Shown: positions 23,489-35,450, counted from the first letter of the stretch. The stretch: 64,000 nucleotides of DNA from Cannabis sativa (GCF_029168945.1 NC_083605.1:73054969-73118968); one strand, 5' to 3'. Notes: generated by a model from the sequence alone, not told the origin. Program-made: numbers and translations.

Positions 23489-23520
23489 AAGTGGTGCACC
23501 GAATGATGGAGAGAGTAAAA
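23194..23520 (-). promoter_or_regulatory. First (non-coding) exon and transcription start region of the VQ gene
   Basis: The minus strand carries a (CT)n tract (23457-23492) followed by CATCAT repeats (23407-23440), typical of plant 5' leaders. A TATATTT word lies upstream near 23545-23551. The start site is inferred, not measured. Confidence 0.5.
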
Positions 23521-23559
23521 TTAGGGTTCTTTCATTTTTGTAAATATAACAATTTAAGT

Positions 23560-24340
23560 TGTATGATTTACAATAATACCAATTTTGATCTGTTGTTATC
23601 AGAAATAACACAAATGTGTTGTTTTTTTGGTCAAATATTGAATATTTTTTCTTCTTTATAGAAAGGTCAAAACATTGAATTCAACACTCAAATTACATTC
23701 ATATTTTTGTTTTTTATTTTAAAAAAGTGAGTGGTGGGGTAGTAATTATATAGATGAAGAAGAATTGGCCAAACAAAATGCTCATCATAGAGTAGTCTAT
23801 ACACTATAGGTCCTATATAATTAGATCCTTCTTTCTTGTTTATCATAATTTTTGGAAGATTTTTTATTTATTTTTTTTAAAAAAAAAAGAAAAAAAAAAG
23901 GAATTAATTGAGTTCTAAAAATAAAAATCACTTTCTTTGCTTTGACGGAAAATGAATAGGAAGAAGAAGTAAGATGTAATCTAATGGAATAATAACTTGA
24001 CTTCTCATATATATATTCTAATGTTTTATAATGTGAACTCATCTCATGATTGAATAGTAGCTTTGTTTTAGGAGTTTAGATCTATAATCAGATTTTGGTG
24101 ATGATCAAATTTTACCAATTGTGAAAATTCTGTCATAGATTACTTTACTTGTTCATTTTGGTTGCTTGATTTAGAAAAAAACAAAACAAAAAAAAAACAA
24201 TTTTGGTACACACATAACTACAATTTGACATGTGGATCAACTTTCATTTTCAATTTTCACTCAACCATAAAATAAATGGAAGATTTATATGTACACATTC
24301 AAAAATTTATAAACATACCCAATTTTAATATTTTTAGGTG
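23560..24340. other. AT-rich intergenic stretch, no feature seen
   Basis: Upstream flank of the VQ gene with A/T homopolymers. No coding, RNA or transposon-end signal was recognised. Confidence 0.5.
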
Positions 24341-25333
24341 ATTCTGCAATGTATCTCTTTAAAAGGAATGTATTATTGCACCATCTACTTGTTTCGGCAT
24401 CCAGAAAAAAAATTTAATATTTTTTTATATTCATGTACGATGTAGCTATTTCAGACATCCTACAAAATTTTAAAAAATTCGGAATAATTTACAATATAGA
24501 AAAAAATGTTCAAACAATCTATTTTACATGCGTATAAATAAAATAGTCACGTGTGCAACACACTGCTTGAATGCAATTTTCAACATGTTAAACTTTTCTG
24601 AATTTCTTAAAATTTTACGGGATGTCTTAAATAACTATAGTTTACATGACCATGAGAAAAAATTTGACTAAAAAATTATTTCGGATACTAAAACAGATAG
24701 AGATGTATAGGTGTATCCCTTTTAAAGGGGTGCATTATAGAATTTCCTAATATTTTTTATTTTATATAAAATTTAGTTCTACAATACACCCCTAGAAGGG
24801 ATGTACTAATGCACCCCTACTTATTTCGGTATCTAGAAAAAAATTTAATTTAATTTTTTTTCATATTCATGTACGTTATAACTATTTAAAATATCTTACA
24901 AAATTTTGAAAAATTCGGAATAATTTACAATGTAGAAAATAATGTTCAAACAGTCTATTTTACACGCGTATAAAATAAAATAGTCACGCGTACAATACAC
25001 TGCTTGAACGCAATCTTCGGCATCTTAAACTTTTTTGAATTTCTTAAAATTTTATAGGATGTCTTAAATAACTATAGTCTACATGACTATGAGAAAAAAA
25101 TTGACTAAAAAATTATTTCAGATACTAAAACAGAAAGAGATGTATCAGTGTATCCCTTTTGAGGGGGTGCATTATAGAATTTTCATAAAATTTAGGGTAA
25201 TTTTATAATATACCTCCTTAAAAGGAATTTACTAATGCACCCTCTACTTGTTTCGGCATCCAGAAAAAAAATTAGTCTAATTTTTTTTTCATACTCATGT
25301 ACGTTACGACTATTTAAGATATTCTACAAAATC
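24341..25333. repeat. Foldback repeat in 2.3 tandem copies
   Basis: Copies at 24341-24743, 24776-25180 and a partial one at 25201-25333. Each full copy (about 405 bases) begins like ATTCTRCAATGYAYC..CTTTAAAAGG and ends with the inverted form (CCTTTTAAAGGGGTGCATTATAGAAT). The interior is also inverted-repetitive: GATGTAGCTATTTCAGACATCCTAC against GGGATGTCTTAAATAACTATAG. A transcript could fold into a long hairpin. The class (MITE-like) is inferred; no target duplication was found. Confidence 0.75.
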
Positions 25334-25411
25334 TCTAAATCCATGATGTTCAACCATATTGAGTGGATACTCATGTAAAATAATTATTTTAGCAAGTTTG
25401 TGTCTTGAACA

Positions 25412-25967
25412 CTATTGATCAAAGTTGTGAGCAGCAAGTGAAGTACTTCCATCCTTCTTCTTACTTGGATTTAAGATTGATTCTTTTATATCTCGATACT
25501 TCTTAAGAGGACATATGTTAAAATGATCACGCAAATGTGTTGTTCCATTTTTGCTTGATCCTCCTTATTTTCTTTTGACAATAGTTGCAAACAACTTTGT
25601 CAACTCCATCAATTTTTTGCTTCTTGAAATAATTCCAGACAAAGGAAGTCAGTTTTCTCTTTGTTTCATTTTTTTCGCTATTAACATTAGATTGGGTTGC
25701 TGTCCTTGATTCATCAATTTTTAGAGATGAAGGAATTGATGAATCAAGGTCAATAGGTCCTGGCCACTTAAGGCTAGCTCAAGTGGTCATAGGAGGGTGC
25801 GTGTGTGTTGGATGTCTTGGGTTCGAGTCCCAAGTTATGCATTGTAATATATAAACGCTTAATTAAAAAAAAAAAAAAAAGTCAATAGGTCCTGTGGGTA
25901 TTATTACTCCTTTATTTCGTCCATATGTTGATGGAATTTCTTCTTTTGAACTTTCAATGTCAGTCAT
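25412..25967 (-). pseudogene. hAT-type transposase, N-terminal BED zinc-finger fragment
   Basis: Reading starts at ATG 25967 (MTDIESSKEEIPSTYG..) and, once the SINE at 25763-25880 is ignored, continues into a BED-type zinc finger: TSFVWNYF, then VCNYCQKK (CX2C), then after a frameshift near 25550 THLRDHFNIC (HX3H). In hAT transposases this finger binds the element ends. The frame stops at 25412, soon after the finger, and the RNase H-fold catalytic domain and dimerisation domain are absent. The fragment abuts the foldback repeat on its left. It could alternatively come from a domesticated BED gene, but the lesions make it a pseudogene. Confidence 0.8.
25763..25880 (+). mobile_element. tRNA-derived SINE
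   Basis: A 118-base element with Pol III box A TAGCTCAAGTGG (25775-25786), box B GGTTCGAGTCC (25820-25830) and a 16-A tail (25865-25880). It is flanked by a perfect 14-base target duplication GTCAATAGGTCCTG (25749-25762 and 25881-25894). Both boxes fit the consensus, and with the perfect TSD this points to a fairly recent insertion. It lies in the hAT transposase fragment. Confidence 0.93.
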
Positions 25968-25969
25968 TT

Positions 25970-27059
25970 TTTCCTATAATACATCCAAAGTATACACTTT
26001 TAAATATATAAACTAATATTTATTATAAAAACTAAAAAAGATGTATATTTATATTCACATACACTATATTATTTATATGTAAAGATATTTATATTATTAT
26101 TATCATTACTAAAATTATTATATATATAAATTTAGTTTTCTATTTTTATTTGGGCTGTTTTTAATTGTACACAGGTTGCTAAAATATTATTCAAATATAC
26201 GGTGTACAAAAATTTATTCCATTTATACGGTTAAATGACATTTTATTTGTAAATATAGGATACTTTTAAGAAAAACCTGCTATTCCAAAAAAAAAAATCT
26301 ACTATTCCAGAAAAACCTGCTATTCTAAAGCTTCACAATTCACACGACATCATCTCTTTGGCTCCGACAAGATTTCAACATCCATTGCCGGAACTACTGA
26401 ATTTAAAATAGGCTATCTCTCTCTCCCGACAAATCCAAAGAATCAAATGTTCAACTTTCTAATTTTTTTCTTCAATTACATTAAAGTTGACAAGAATTTG
26501 AACAATTTGAGAAAAATTTAGATTTATTGAAAAAAAAAAAAAAAAGCTTTCTATCCCTTCAAATAATATCAGCATAGGTCATTAAATTCAAGTTGAAGGA
26601 TTATTACAGCCTTATTAAATTATAATTGAGGTAATTAAAAGCTTAAAATTCTCTTTTATTAATATTATGGGTAAATATGAATTTGGGTGTTAAATTTTAT
26701 TTATTTTTCATCTTGTTCTTAACTTTGAGTATAGTTTACACGGTTCAATTTGATTGTTTCACTTAATGAATTATTTTTGTTATATTTTGTGCATATGAAT
26801 TGATGTTAAAGTTGCAGATCTATAGTTGCTATAGTGTTTCTACACGTGTTGCTGGAAGGTTTGCTATAATCAATTATTAGAAAGTTGCTATAAGTAATAC
26901 TGCAAGAGTTGCTAAATTGATTGTTGTATTTTATTATTATATCTATTTACATAGAGTTGTTGGAAGTGTTTCTGTAGGTGTTGTCAAAATAGTTGTTGTA
27001 TTCAATCCTTTGTTTTTTTAAAAATACTGTTGTTGGAAGTATTGGTATCAAGTTTGCTG
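25970..27059. other. AT-rich stretch, no feature resolved
   Basis: Contains repeated words such as GTTGCTGGAAG and GTTGCTAAA that prepare the tandem array to the right. No gene or transposon end is firmly recognised. Confidence 0.45.
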
Positions 27060-27475
27060 AATTTCTTTCTTTGTTCTTTGTACATATAGTTGCAGTAAGT
27101 GTTGTGAAAATGGTTTCTGCATTTGTTTTTTTTTTTTTACAAATGGTTGTTAGTCAGGGTTGCTAACGCAGTTGCTGTAAGTGTTGTGAAGAGGGTTTTG
27201 CATTTGTTTTTTTTTACATATGGTTGTTAGTCAGGGTTGCTAAAGCATTTGCTGTAAGTGTTGTGAAAAGAGTTTCTGTATTTGTTTTTTTTTTACAAAT
27301 GGTTATTAGTCAGGGTTGCTAAAGCAGTTGCTGTAAGTGTTGCGAAAAGGGTTCTGCATTTGTTTTTTTTTACAAATGGTTGTTAGTCAGGGTTGCTAAA
27401 GCAGTTGCTGTAAGTGTTGTGAAAAGGGTTTCTGCGTTTGTTTTTTTTTTTTTTTTTACAAATGGTTGATTTTTT
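27060..27475. repeat. Tandem repeat, ~77-86-base unit, about 4-5 copies
   Basis: The unit reads ACAAATGGTTGTTAGTCAGG, then GTTGCTAAAGCAGTTGCTG, then TAAGTGTTGTGAAAAGGGTT, ending in a T-run. Copies start at about 27139, 27216, 27295, 27372 and 27458. Length differences arise mainly in the T-run. Confidence 0.85.
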
Positions 27476-28273
27476 TTTTTTAGAAATGGTTTCGGTATTA
27501 CTGCAGTTGCAATATGGGTTTGTTTGTTCTTGAAATTAGGCTATGATTTTTGAGGATATCATGTGATGGGTTTAGAATGGCATTTAGGGTTGCAAAATGT
27601 GTTTCAATTTTGGGGGAGATAATGAGACGTAGGGTTGAAATATAGAATCAAATGGTCATGCGAAGATAGATAGACATTTCAGATGAAAGGTTACATAAGA
27701 AACAAACACATGAAAGTTCAGATGAAAAAGAAGATGAAAGGAGAAAATTTTCAAAAAAAACTGCTCTTACCGAAATATGAAGAAACAATAGAGATGATCT
27801 ACAATAGTGTGAATCAATCCATAGAGAGGAAAGAAAACTCCATGAAAAAGAGATTTTTCTGCTATTCAAAGAGAAGATTGAGATAAAAAGTGAAAATAGA
27901 AAGTGTTTTTTTGTGTGATATTGAAAACTCAATGAGTACTTCTTATTCCGTAAAAATGAAAAAAAGAAACTTAAAATAATATAAAAATAAATAAATGAAA
28001 GAATAAAAAAGTAAATAAAAAATAATAAACGTAAAATTAAAAATAAAGAGGCAAATTACCGTATAGAAGGTGATTTCCCTTTTTATTTTGTATACATTTG
28101 AGTCAAATAAAATTATCAAGAAAATAAACCAACTGAGCAAATAGTACAAATAAAAGTAAACAAAACAGTAAAATCAAGAACTACAAAAAAATTATAGAGC
28201 AGCAAAATAATAATAATAATAATAAATACGGAAAGCAACAAAACAAAACAAACTAGAATACTCTAATAAAATA
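27476..28273. other. AT-rich stretch, no convincing gene
   Basis: Short purine-rich frames exist on both strands, but none has recognisable domains. They are treated as chance. Confidence 0.45.
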
Positions 28274-28648
28274 AGGTAAATACCATTTTGGACCTTGTGT
28301 TTTGCAAAAGTTACAGATTGGACCCTGTATTTTGTTAAATGACAAAATAGACCCTGTATTTTCTAAAATAGTAAAAATAGGACCCTGAGCTTAATTTTTG
28401 ACAACTTTTTTTTTTTAATACAACCAACTTGAAGATAATGCTTAATACGAACAGATACAAAAAATGTAAACAGTTTTGTAATAGCACTTTTAGATCGGAT
28501 TATAATTAAACTTTATTTTGACAAAAAATCAATTCAGGGTTCTATTTGTACTATTTTAGAAAATACAGGGTCCATTTTATCATTTAACAAAATACAGTGT
28601 CAAATTGGTAACTTTTGTAAAACAGATGGTCCAAAATAATATTTACCC
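28274..28648. mobile_element. Foldback MITE with 9-base TSD (Mutator type)
   Basis: A 375-base element with terminal inverted repeats of about 110 bases: left AGGTAAATACCATTTTGGACC.., right the inverse of GGGTAAATATTATTTTGGACC... It is flanked by the perfect duplication AATAAAATA (28265-28273 and 28649-28657). A 9-base duplication and long TIRs are characteristic of Mutator-like elements. No coding capacity. Confidence 0.82.
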
Positions 28649-28947
28649 AATAAAATATCATGTTTTGTATATATACACTTATCAAGTTTTGTATATCATT
28701 ATCTACTCCATAATATTATTTTACTAAAAAAATTATTTGATAGCAATATGATATCTCTAGTAAATTATGTGTATATCATGTTTTGTATTTATATATGAAT
28801 GCAATTTTATAGGCTCATTTAGTCAAAAAATATCTCTCTTTGACTTATTTTCATCCACAAAAATACAAAACCTATATGAATATATATAAAAATTTATTAT
28901 TCTTATGTATGAAACTACATAGTTCATGCACACACATATAAGATAAA

Positions 28948-28973
28948 CTAGTTTTGGGACGTGCGTTGCACGT
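28948..28973 (-). mobile_element. Helitron-like 3' terminus
   Basis: The minus strand reads a hairpin ACGTGC-AAC-GCACGT (28959-28973), seven bases, then CTAG (28948-28951) followed by T. A hairpin shortly before CTRR and insertion next to T are the hallmarks of Helitron 3' ends. The body would extend to the right into AT-rich DNA; a TC-start 5' end was not established. Confidence 0.5.
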
Positions 28974-31160
28974 ATAATAAATATAGTTAAAGATTGTATG
29001 TAATTCTGTTTAAAAAAAATAAAAAATAAAAATCTATAAAGGTAAATTATTTAAAAAATATATAAAAATTATATATATTATCATAAAGTTAGTTGAAAGT
29101 ATAGTTATCGATATAAATAATTTGTATCATAAATATGTTTAATAATAAAATTCTTAAATAGTTATTACAATCATTATTAATGATATTTTATGTTAAATAT
29201 ATATGGAACATATAATTCTAATACAATATGTATTAAAAGACATTGAAAAAAAATAAAAAAAAAATACATATAATTAGAAAATGGCACAATAATAAAGAAT
29301 TTTAATAAAATAATACATTTAATTTGTTCAAAAAATTAAAAAATAATACATTTGATACTAAACTTTAAAATGAAATTAAAAATTACACATACATAAAATT
29401 TAATATAATAATAAAAAGTTCTTTCACTCAAAATTAAATATGGTAGAATACAAAGTTTTTCTAAATAAAAAAAAAAAAGTAACATAAAATATTTACTAAA
29501 TAGCAACTATCAAAAGGGCTTACCATCATTACCATTATATGTATGATCCTATTCGAAATTTTTTTATATTATAAAGAAATTTTAAAGTTTCAATTAATTT
29601 AAAATATATTAATATTATTTTAATAAATATTATATTAAATTTACATAAGCACATATTAATGTATAGCAAAGATATTAGATATAAAAAACATAATTAATAA
29701 AGATAAATTAAAATTACATATTGAGCTAATATATATAATTGTATTACTTATTTTAAAATTTATTACTATAATTTAAAATAATTGTTAAATTAAAGGTACA
29801 TGAAATATAAACAATAAATAGTATGATATATTATTAAAAAAAGCTATAAATATTAATTAAAAATATGTATTTTTTTCATAATAAAATATTAAAATATGCA
29901 GATCTATGCTAATATATATTGTAATTATTTATAATTCACTTTGTTATTGGAAATAAAATAATGTTATTAAAAAAAAATCACTTATGGTCTCTAATTATTA
30001 AATTACCATATACATTTTTTTTTAAAAAAAAAAATACATTTTTACATTTAAAGATTGTTTTTTATTTTTTTTTTATAGTTTTTTATAGAAACAACAAGAA
30101 AACTATATAAAAGTAACATGAAAATAACATCAAAACAACAACAAAAAATAACATACGGATAACAAAAAATGAACAACAAATTAACAAGAGTACAACATAA
30201 AAAGACTATATTTTCTGTAAATAAAATCAAAAAATCATAAAAATATTAAAATTCCGTGAAACTGTATTTTTGTAAATTTTTTGTTGTTTTTGTGTATTTG
30301 TGAAATAATCCCACAAAATTTTGATTAGGTAAGAGCTAATAATGGGTTCACTTAGGCAACACTAAAAATTGTTCTTATTGTTGATGCTCTTATTTCTAAA
30401 AAATGTGTTACTAAAGTTATTAGTCACATAAATCACAATTTATTAATGATATATTGTGAGTAAAATTAAATTAATAATAATTTGTATTTAAATATTATTT
30501 TTTAGTAATAAGTAATTTTGTTTGGACTATTAGTGAAAATATCACTAAAAATAGTATTTTTGGTATTCATACAAATATTATTATTATTTTTTTGTAATTA
30601 TTTATAAATTTATTTTGCTATTTAGAATAAGATTATTTTTATTTAAAGAAGTTTATTATGGTTTTTTATTATTAAATTACAAAATACATTTAAAAAGAAA
30701 GCTAATATGCATTTCTTCAACAATGTAGATTTATAATTAAGTTAAAAGAAAAAAAAAATGTGATAAAATGTGGAATGGATGAGATACGGTATATAAGTGT
30801 GGAAAGTGTGGTAGTAAATTTTGTATTGTTGAATAATTTTATTAATATATATGTGTGCATGGAAGAAACGAATCGTTTTGGTTGACCATTTTATGAATAG
30901 TAGTAATTATTGGCTCTTCTAATATACGTAAAATAGTAATTATATGTAAATGAATAAATAAATAAATCCTTTTTTAAGTATATAATTTATCAATGACTAT
31001 ATTGATTATTGAGCATCTTATATTAACCATAAAAGATAAAAAAATATTCTGTTTTTATCATTAAATAATATACATAAATAGAGTACCTTATAATACAATA
31101 ATAGTAATAGTTTAATGCTTACCATTCCAACCAATGAATAATCTTCTTTGTCTACTCCTC
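28974..31160. other. Very AT-rich stretch, possible Helitron body and decayed repeats
   Basis: About 2.2 kb of extreme A/T content. A piece near 30325-30400 (GATGCTCTTAT, CACTTAGG) looks like a decayed MITE. No gene is seen. Confidence 0.4.
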
Positions 31161-31163
31161 CTT

Positions 31164-31733
31164 AAGGTTGTACAAAAAAATTCGTAAACAGCCCAAACCG
31201 AATAACCTGCCTAAACCAAACTAAAAAAATCGATAAAAATTACAAATCGAAATAACTCGAAAAAATTACAAATCGCCCAATCTGTTAATTGGGCGGGTTG
31301 AAAATAGGTCCAACCCGCCCAATTAAACCGACCAACTCGATTTCGCACCTGTCAAATTTTTTTTTTTTGACTTTTTAGTTTTTATTATATATAACATAAA
31401 TGATTAAATATATGATAATATAAAATTATATACTTAATTACTAGTTTTAAAGTCATATATATGGTGTTGTACTTTGGTGGAATGTAATATTTTTAATTTA
31501 TTTTTTTAATTTTTATTGATTTTGACTTTGAAACTAAAAACAAAAAGTTTGGCCGGTTTGGGCAGGTTAATCCGACCAAACCGCTCAAACCATTGGTCGG
31601 TTTATAGATTTTTTTTTTAAAAAAAAAAAAATATTGGGCGGGTTGCACTTAAATTTTAGCAACCCGAACTTTAGATTGGCTTAGAAAATATGTAGAATAA
31701 ACTGTCCAAACCGACCGATGTACAGCCCTACAG
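31164..31733. mobile_element. hAT-type MITE, TAGGGYTGTACA family
   Basis: The left end AAGGTTGTACA faces the right end TGTACAGCCCTA. TCCTCCTT occurs directly on both sides (31156-31163 and 31734-31741), consistent with an 8-base duplication. The interior repeats CCGCCCAA, GGCGGGTTG and CCAAACCG words in inverted positions. Confidence 0.65.
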
Positions 31734-31741
31734 TCCTCCTT

Positions 31742-32664
31742 ACTGATGCAGCCACAAGTTGTTGAGGAATATAACCCTTCCTACTCTATTAAAGACTCAC
31801 GATCAAGGCTCACAATCACAATTCACAAGTTATGAACATGTTGCAATTTTACAGAAAAAAAATATGAGATTGGTCTGGAAGCTAGAGAGATTGGAGAGAG
31901 TGGAGAAACCGAAAAAAGCATATATCACATATATATGGAACAATTATTTAGGGTAAATCTTAATACTTAATACTCTTTAAAAGATTTTTCATATTCATAT
32001 AAAACAGCTAGCAATTAACAATAGCAAAAGCATAATTGGTGGTGCTAGTGCCTATTCATATTCTATAACAACTAGAGTATTTAATATATATATATATAGA
32101 AAATAGTATAATTTGAATTAATATGTTAATATTTTTAAGGGAAAAAAACAAAAAAATACAAAAAAGGAAAAAAAATTACAAAAATACTTTGGGCCGGCCC
32201 ATTAAACATTTATACAGTCCACATACAAATATTTACAAAAATACCATATGCACTAAGCCTTCAGCTGTACAGAACGAACCATGAAGATGAAAATACGCGC
32301 TCGTTTCAAAACCGCAAAACAACCAAAATGAAACCAAAACGAGAAAAATACAACTATTAATTCTGGCAAAAACAACTGGAAAAAAATACCTGCAATGATC
32401 TAAACTGAAAATGACGAAAAAAAAAATCAGAAAAACTGTGAAGAAACTGAAATTACACATTTGTTTTCTGTTTTATTCGATCAAAACAACTCCCCCTAAT
32501 ATCGAAATCCAGATTCATGAAATATAGATCTGTAACAAACAGATCTGGACCTCCCACCAAATTCAAAACAATGTATGATGTGAAAGTTTTAAAAAAACCT
32601 CATGAATAATACATCTACGTTATATACAGTTACATTTTGATTTATTTTTTGTTTTGGTTGCCTT
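31742..32664. other. AT-rich stretch, no feature resolved
   Basis: Contains A-rich TACAAAAATAC words common to several small elements of this window. No coding evidence. Confidence 0.4.
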
Positions 32665-33029
32665 ATAGTTGCATTATCGTTTTATGATAGTTTATATATT
32701 ATGCAAGAATTTAATTTGATGGGGACTAAGAAATAGTAGTTATACATAGTAAGTTTTGTGCAAATAGTTGCATATTAATTTTATAGTGAAATAACATATG
32801 CCAGTAGCAAAACTATAATAAAACTACAAAACAACTGTATGCAAGTGCAAATAGTTGCATTATCGTTTTATGATAGTTTATATATTATGCAAGAATTTAA
32901 TTTGATGAGGACTAAAAAATAGGAGTTATACATAGTAAGTTTTGTGCAAACAGTTGCATATTAATTTTATAGTGAAATAACATATGCAAGTAGCAAAACT
33001 ATAATAAAACTACAAAACAACTGTATACA
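32665..33029. repeat. 186-base tandem duplication
   Basis: Copy 1 (32665-32850) and copy 2 (32851-33029) both begin ATAGTTGCATTATCG and run through TTTAATTTGATG and CATATGC to ACAACTGTAT. They differ at only a few positions. Confidence 0.88.
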
Positions 33030-33385
33030 AACTAAAATACAGGAAAAACTCTTTGAACATCAACATCCATGATAAATCTCATTGTTACCCATTGATGATA
33101 TAAAAATGGACAGGAAACAACTAGATAAAAAATATATTAAAAAATACATATAGAAGGTGTAAAATTTCAAATATGGGAGAAAACCAAAAAGAAACCGAAA
33201 ACAAACCTCGGTTCGAACATCAGCACCAACATTAGCTTTTTTCCCAGAAACGTTGACAATGAAATCTCTGCATTATTTGTTGAGCAAACATACATAAGAA
33301 GCACAATGATTTCTATACTCTTTCTGGCTTTATTCTCTACACAGTCGCTCCATATGTTATCAAGGTCCGTTTCTTCGTAAGAATA

Positions 33386-33812
33386 TATAAGAAACTAGCT
33401 TTACAATTAAAAATAAAAAGAAAAGAAGAATTGTTATGTAAAAAAAATTAAAATTAAAAACTGAAATAAAATTAAAAATTAAAAATTAAAAACTCGAAAT
33501 AAAATTAAAAATAAAAAGAAAAGAAAGAAAAAAAGAGAGTGAAATGATGGATTGATTGATAGAAGTCAATCCTAGACCTAAGCAACAATATATAAGAAAC
33601 TAGCTTTACAATTAAAAATTAAAAATAAAACGAAAAGAAGAATAGTTATGGAAAAAAATTAAAAATTAAAAACTGAAAATAAAATTAAAAATAAAAAATT
33701 AAAAACTGAAATAAAATTAAAAATAAAAAATTAAAAACTAAAATAACATTAAAAATAAAAAGAAAAGAAAAAAAAAAGAGAGTGAAATGATGGATTGATT
33801 GATAGAAAATGA
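33386..33812. repeat. Imperfect tandem duplication, A-rich
   Basis: GAAACTAGCTTTACAATTAAAAA (split by small changes) occurs near 33390 and 33595, and GATGGATTGATTGATAGAA near 33546 and 33789. Between them lie AAAATTAAAAATTAAAAA runs of varying length. Confidence 0.65.
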
Positions 33813-34104
33813 AAAAAGAGAGGGAAGAGAGTAGGATTTGATTGATGATGGATGGAATGATGACTAAGTGGTATTTGTGTAATAAAAACAACTTTGTAAG
33901 TAAAAATATAGTCATAGGCGTGTGTGAGTAATTTTGTAATAAATTGTGTAAAATGGATTTTTCATGTAAAAATTTCTATTTTTAAACCAAAAATTTACTT
34001 CATTATTTGATATTATCAAAAAATTAGCATAATTATAATTAATATTATATATATGGAAACAAACTTAATATAATTCTTAATACTATATATATATACATAA
34101 TCAG

Positions 34105-34254
34105 AGACTAAATGGGGCGGGGAGTACTATTCCCGACTCCGCCCCGTCCCCGAATCGGGTAAAAAATATTAGCCTCATCCCTGCCCCAATCCCCGTCCCA
34201 TTAGAGGCGGATCCTCGCGGGTCCCCGTCCCCGTGGAGTTTTTGTGCATCCCTA
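34105..34254 (-). mobile_element. Fragment of a GC-rich hAT-type MITE
   Basis: The minus strand begins TAGGGATGCACAAAAACTCC at 34254 and continues with GGGGACGGGGACCCGC and GGATCCGCC words. This is the end type of TAGGGRTGCAC elements. The other terminus is lost near 34105. It forms a conspicuous GC island in AT-rich DNA. Confidence 0.6.
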
Positions 34255-34958
34255 ATTATAATACTACGGAGAGTGCTAGACACTAGTAGTGCCTTTTAGC
34301 AATTTTCTTCTTTAAAACATTCCCATTGGATATGCTCTTAGGCACTAGTAGTGCTTAACACCACTCAGAGGTGATATCTTACGATTGGTTAGTGACACTC
34401 CATAAAAATTATTACATTAAATTATTTAAAACTCAATACTTAATTTCACCAATAACAATATTACATCTTAAAAAATACTAAACACCATTAATATTTTTTA
34501 GCATTTATCCACCATAAACGCTACAAAATACTTAACAATAACACTTTCGATTTATTTAATCAAATATTATTTTAAATAACATAATCACAAAGCCAATAGT
34601 AATATTTTTCCAACCCTTTTGGAGAGCATAATCACAAAGCCAATAGTAAAAATAATATGTGGCACTATGGCATCATTTTAGAGGGAATTAAATCTTTGCA
34701 ATAGATTATCATGACTAGCCTCTTCAATGCTAAGCTTATGTGCCTTAAATATAAAAGAGATTCTCCTAAATTATTCCATCTTGTAATCTCCTGTATATTA
34801 TTCCCAGAATTGGACATGAATAATAGACCAAAAGCATTTTGCAAATTAATTCTTTAATGAGTGAAAATAGGTGATTATGGTTATGGAGTTAAAAGATGAA
34901 TCCTAGTATCAAAATGAAATTTTGAAGCCATCCTTTAAGGGAATAGTTTTGATGGTAT
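34255..34958. other. AT-rich stretch with decayed MITE pieces
   Basis: GACACTAGTAGTGCC and GGCACTAGTAGTGC lie about 55 bases apart, followed by CCATTGGATATGCTCTTA, a phrase of Tourist-like MITEs. CATAATCACAAAGCCAATAG is repeated 48 bases apart (34579 and 34627). No gene. Confidence 0.4.
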
Positions 34959-34964
34959 AATGTT

Positions 34965-35261
34965 AGGGAAATTTACATGGTATACTAACTTTTGCTATTT
35001 TTTTACAAAAATACTGCCAGACGGTATTTTTTACCTTTTTACTGTGTTTTTTTATAAGTTTCATCTCTTATGGTTATCTTTTGTGTTAAGTTTTCACTGG
35101 TGTTCTACTGGTGTTTTACTAGTGTTCTACTGTTGTTTTGAGTTGTTCTGCTTTGTGTTTTACTGGTGTTTTATAAAAACACAGTATTTTTGAAAAAATT
35201 TCCGTGTGATAGTATTTTTGTAAAAATTAACCTAAATTTCAATATTTTTGTAAATTTCCCT
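34965..35261. mobile_element. TIR element AGGGAAATTTACA, 297 bases
   Basis: Perfect 13-base terminal inverted repeat AGGGAAATTTACA / TGTAAATTTCCCT with AATGTT on both outer sides (34959-34964 and 35262-35267). The interior has TTTTACTGGTGTT-like repeats. Superfamily unresolved. Confidence 0.7.
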
Positions 35262-35450
35262 AATGTTACACTAAGGAGTACTTATTAGCTGGGCCGGTCC
35301 TCACTATTAATGGGTCCAAGAATATTTTGTGTGAATGTGTATGTTGTATTTAAAGTTGAGTGGAGTATTATTGGGTCTATTTCATAAAATTTTATAAAAC
35401 TCCTACTTTTTCTTACTACATATGGTATAAAAATTTTGAGTGCAGAGTAC

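Noticed and set aside
24341..25333. CRISPR-like or phage-like repeat array
   Set aside because: The repeats are long foldback units without spacers, and the DNA is clearly plant nuclear.
27648..27932. Phe/Ser-rich 94-codon frame and its plus-strand partner
   Set aside because: Composition follows the purine/pyrimidine bias of the DNA; no motif, no gene context.
28974..31160. Organellar DNA insertion because of very high A/T content
   Set aside because: No recognisable organellar genes; the sequence looks like decayed repeat DNA.
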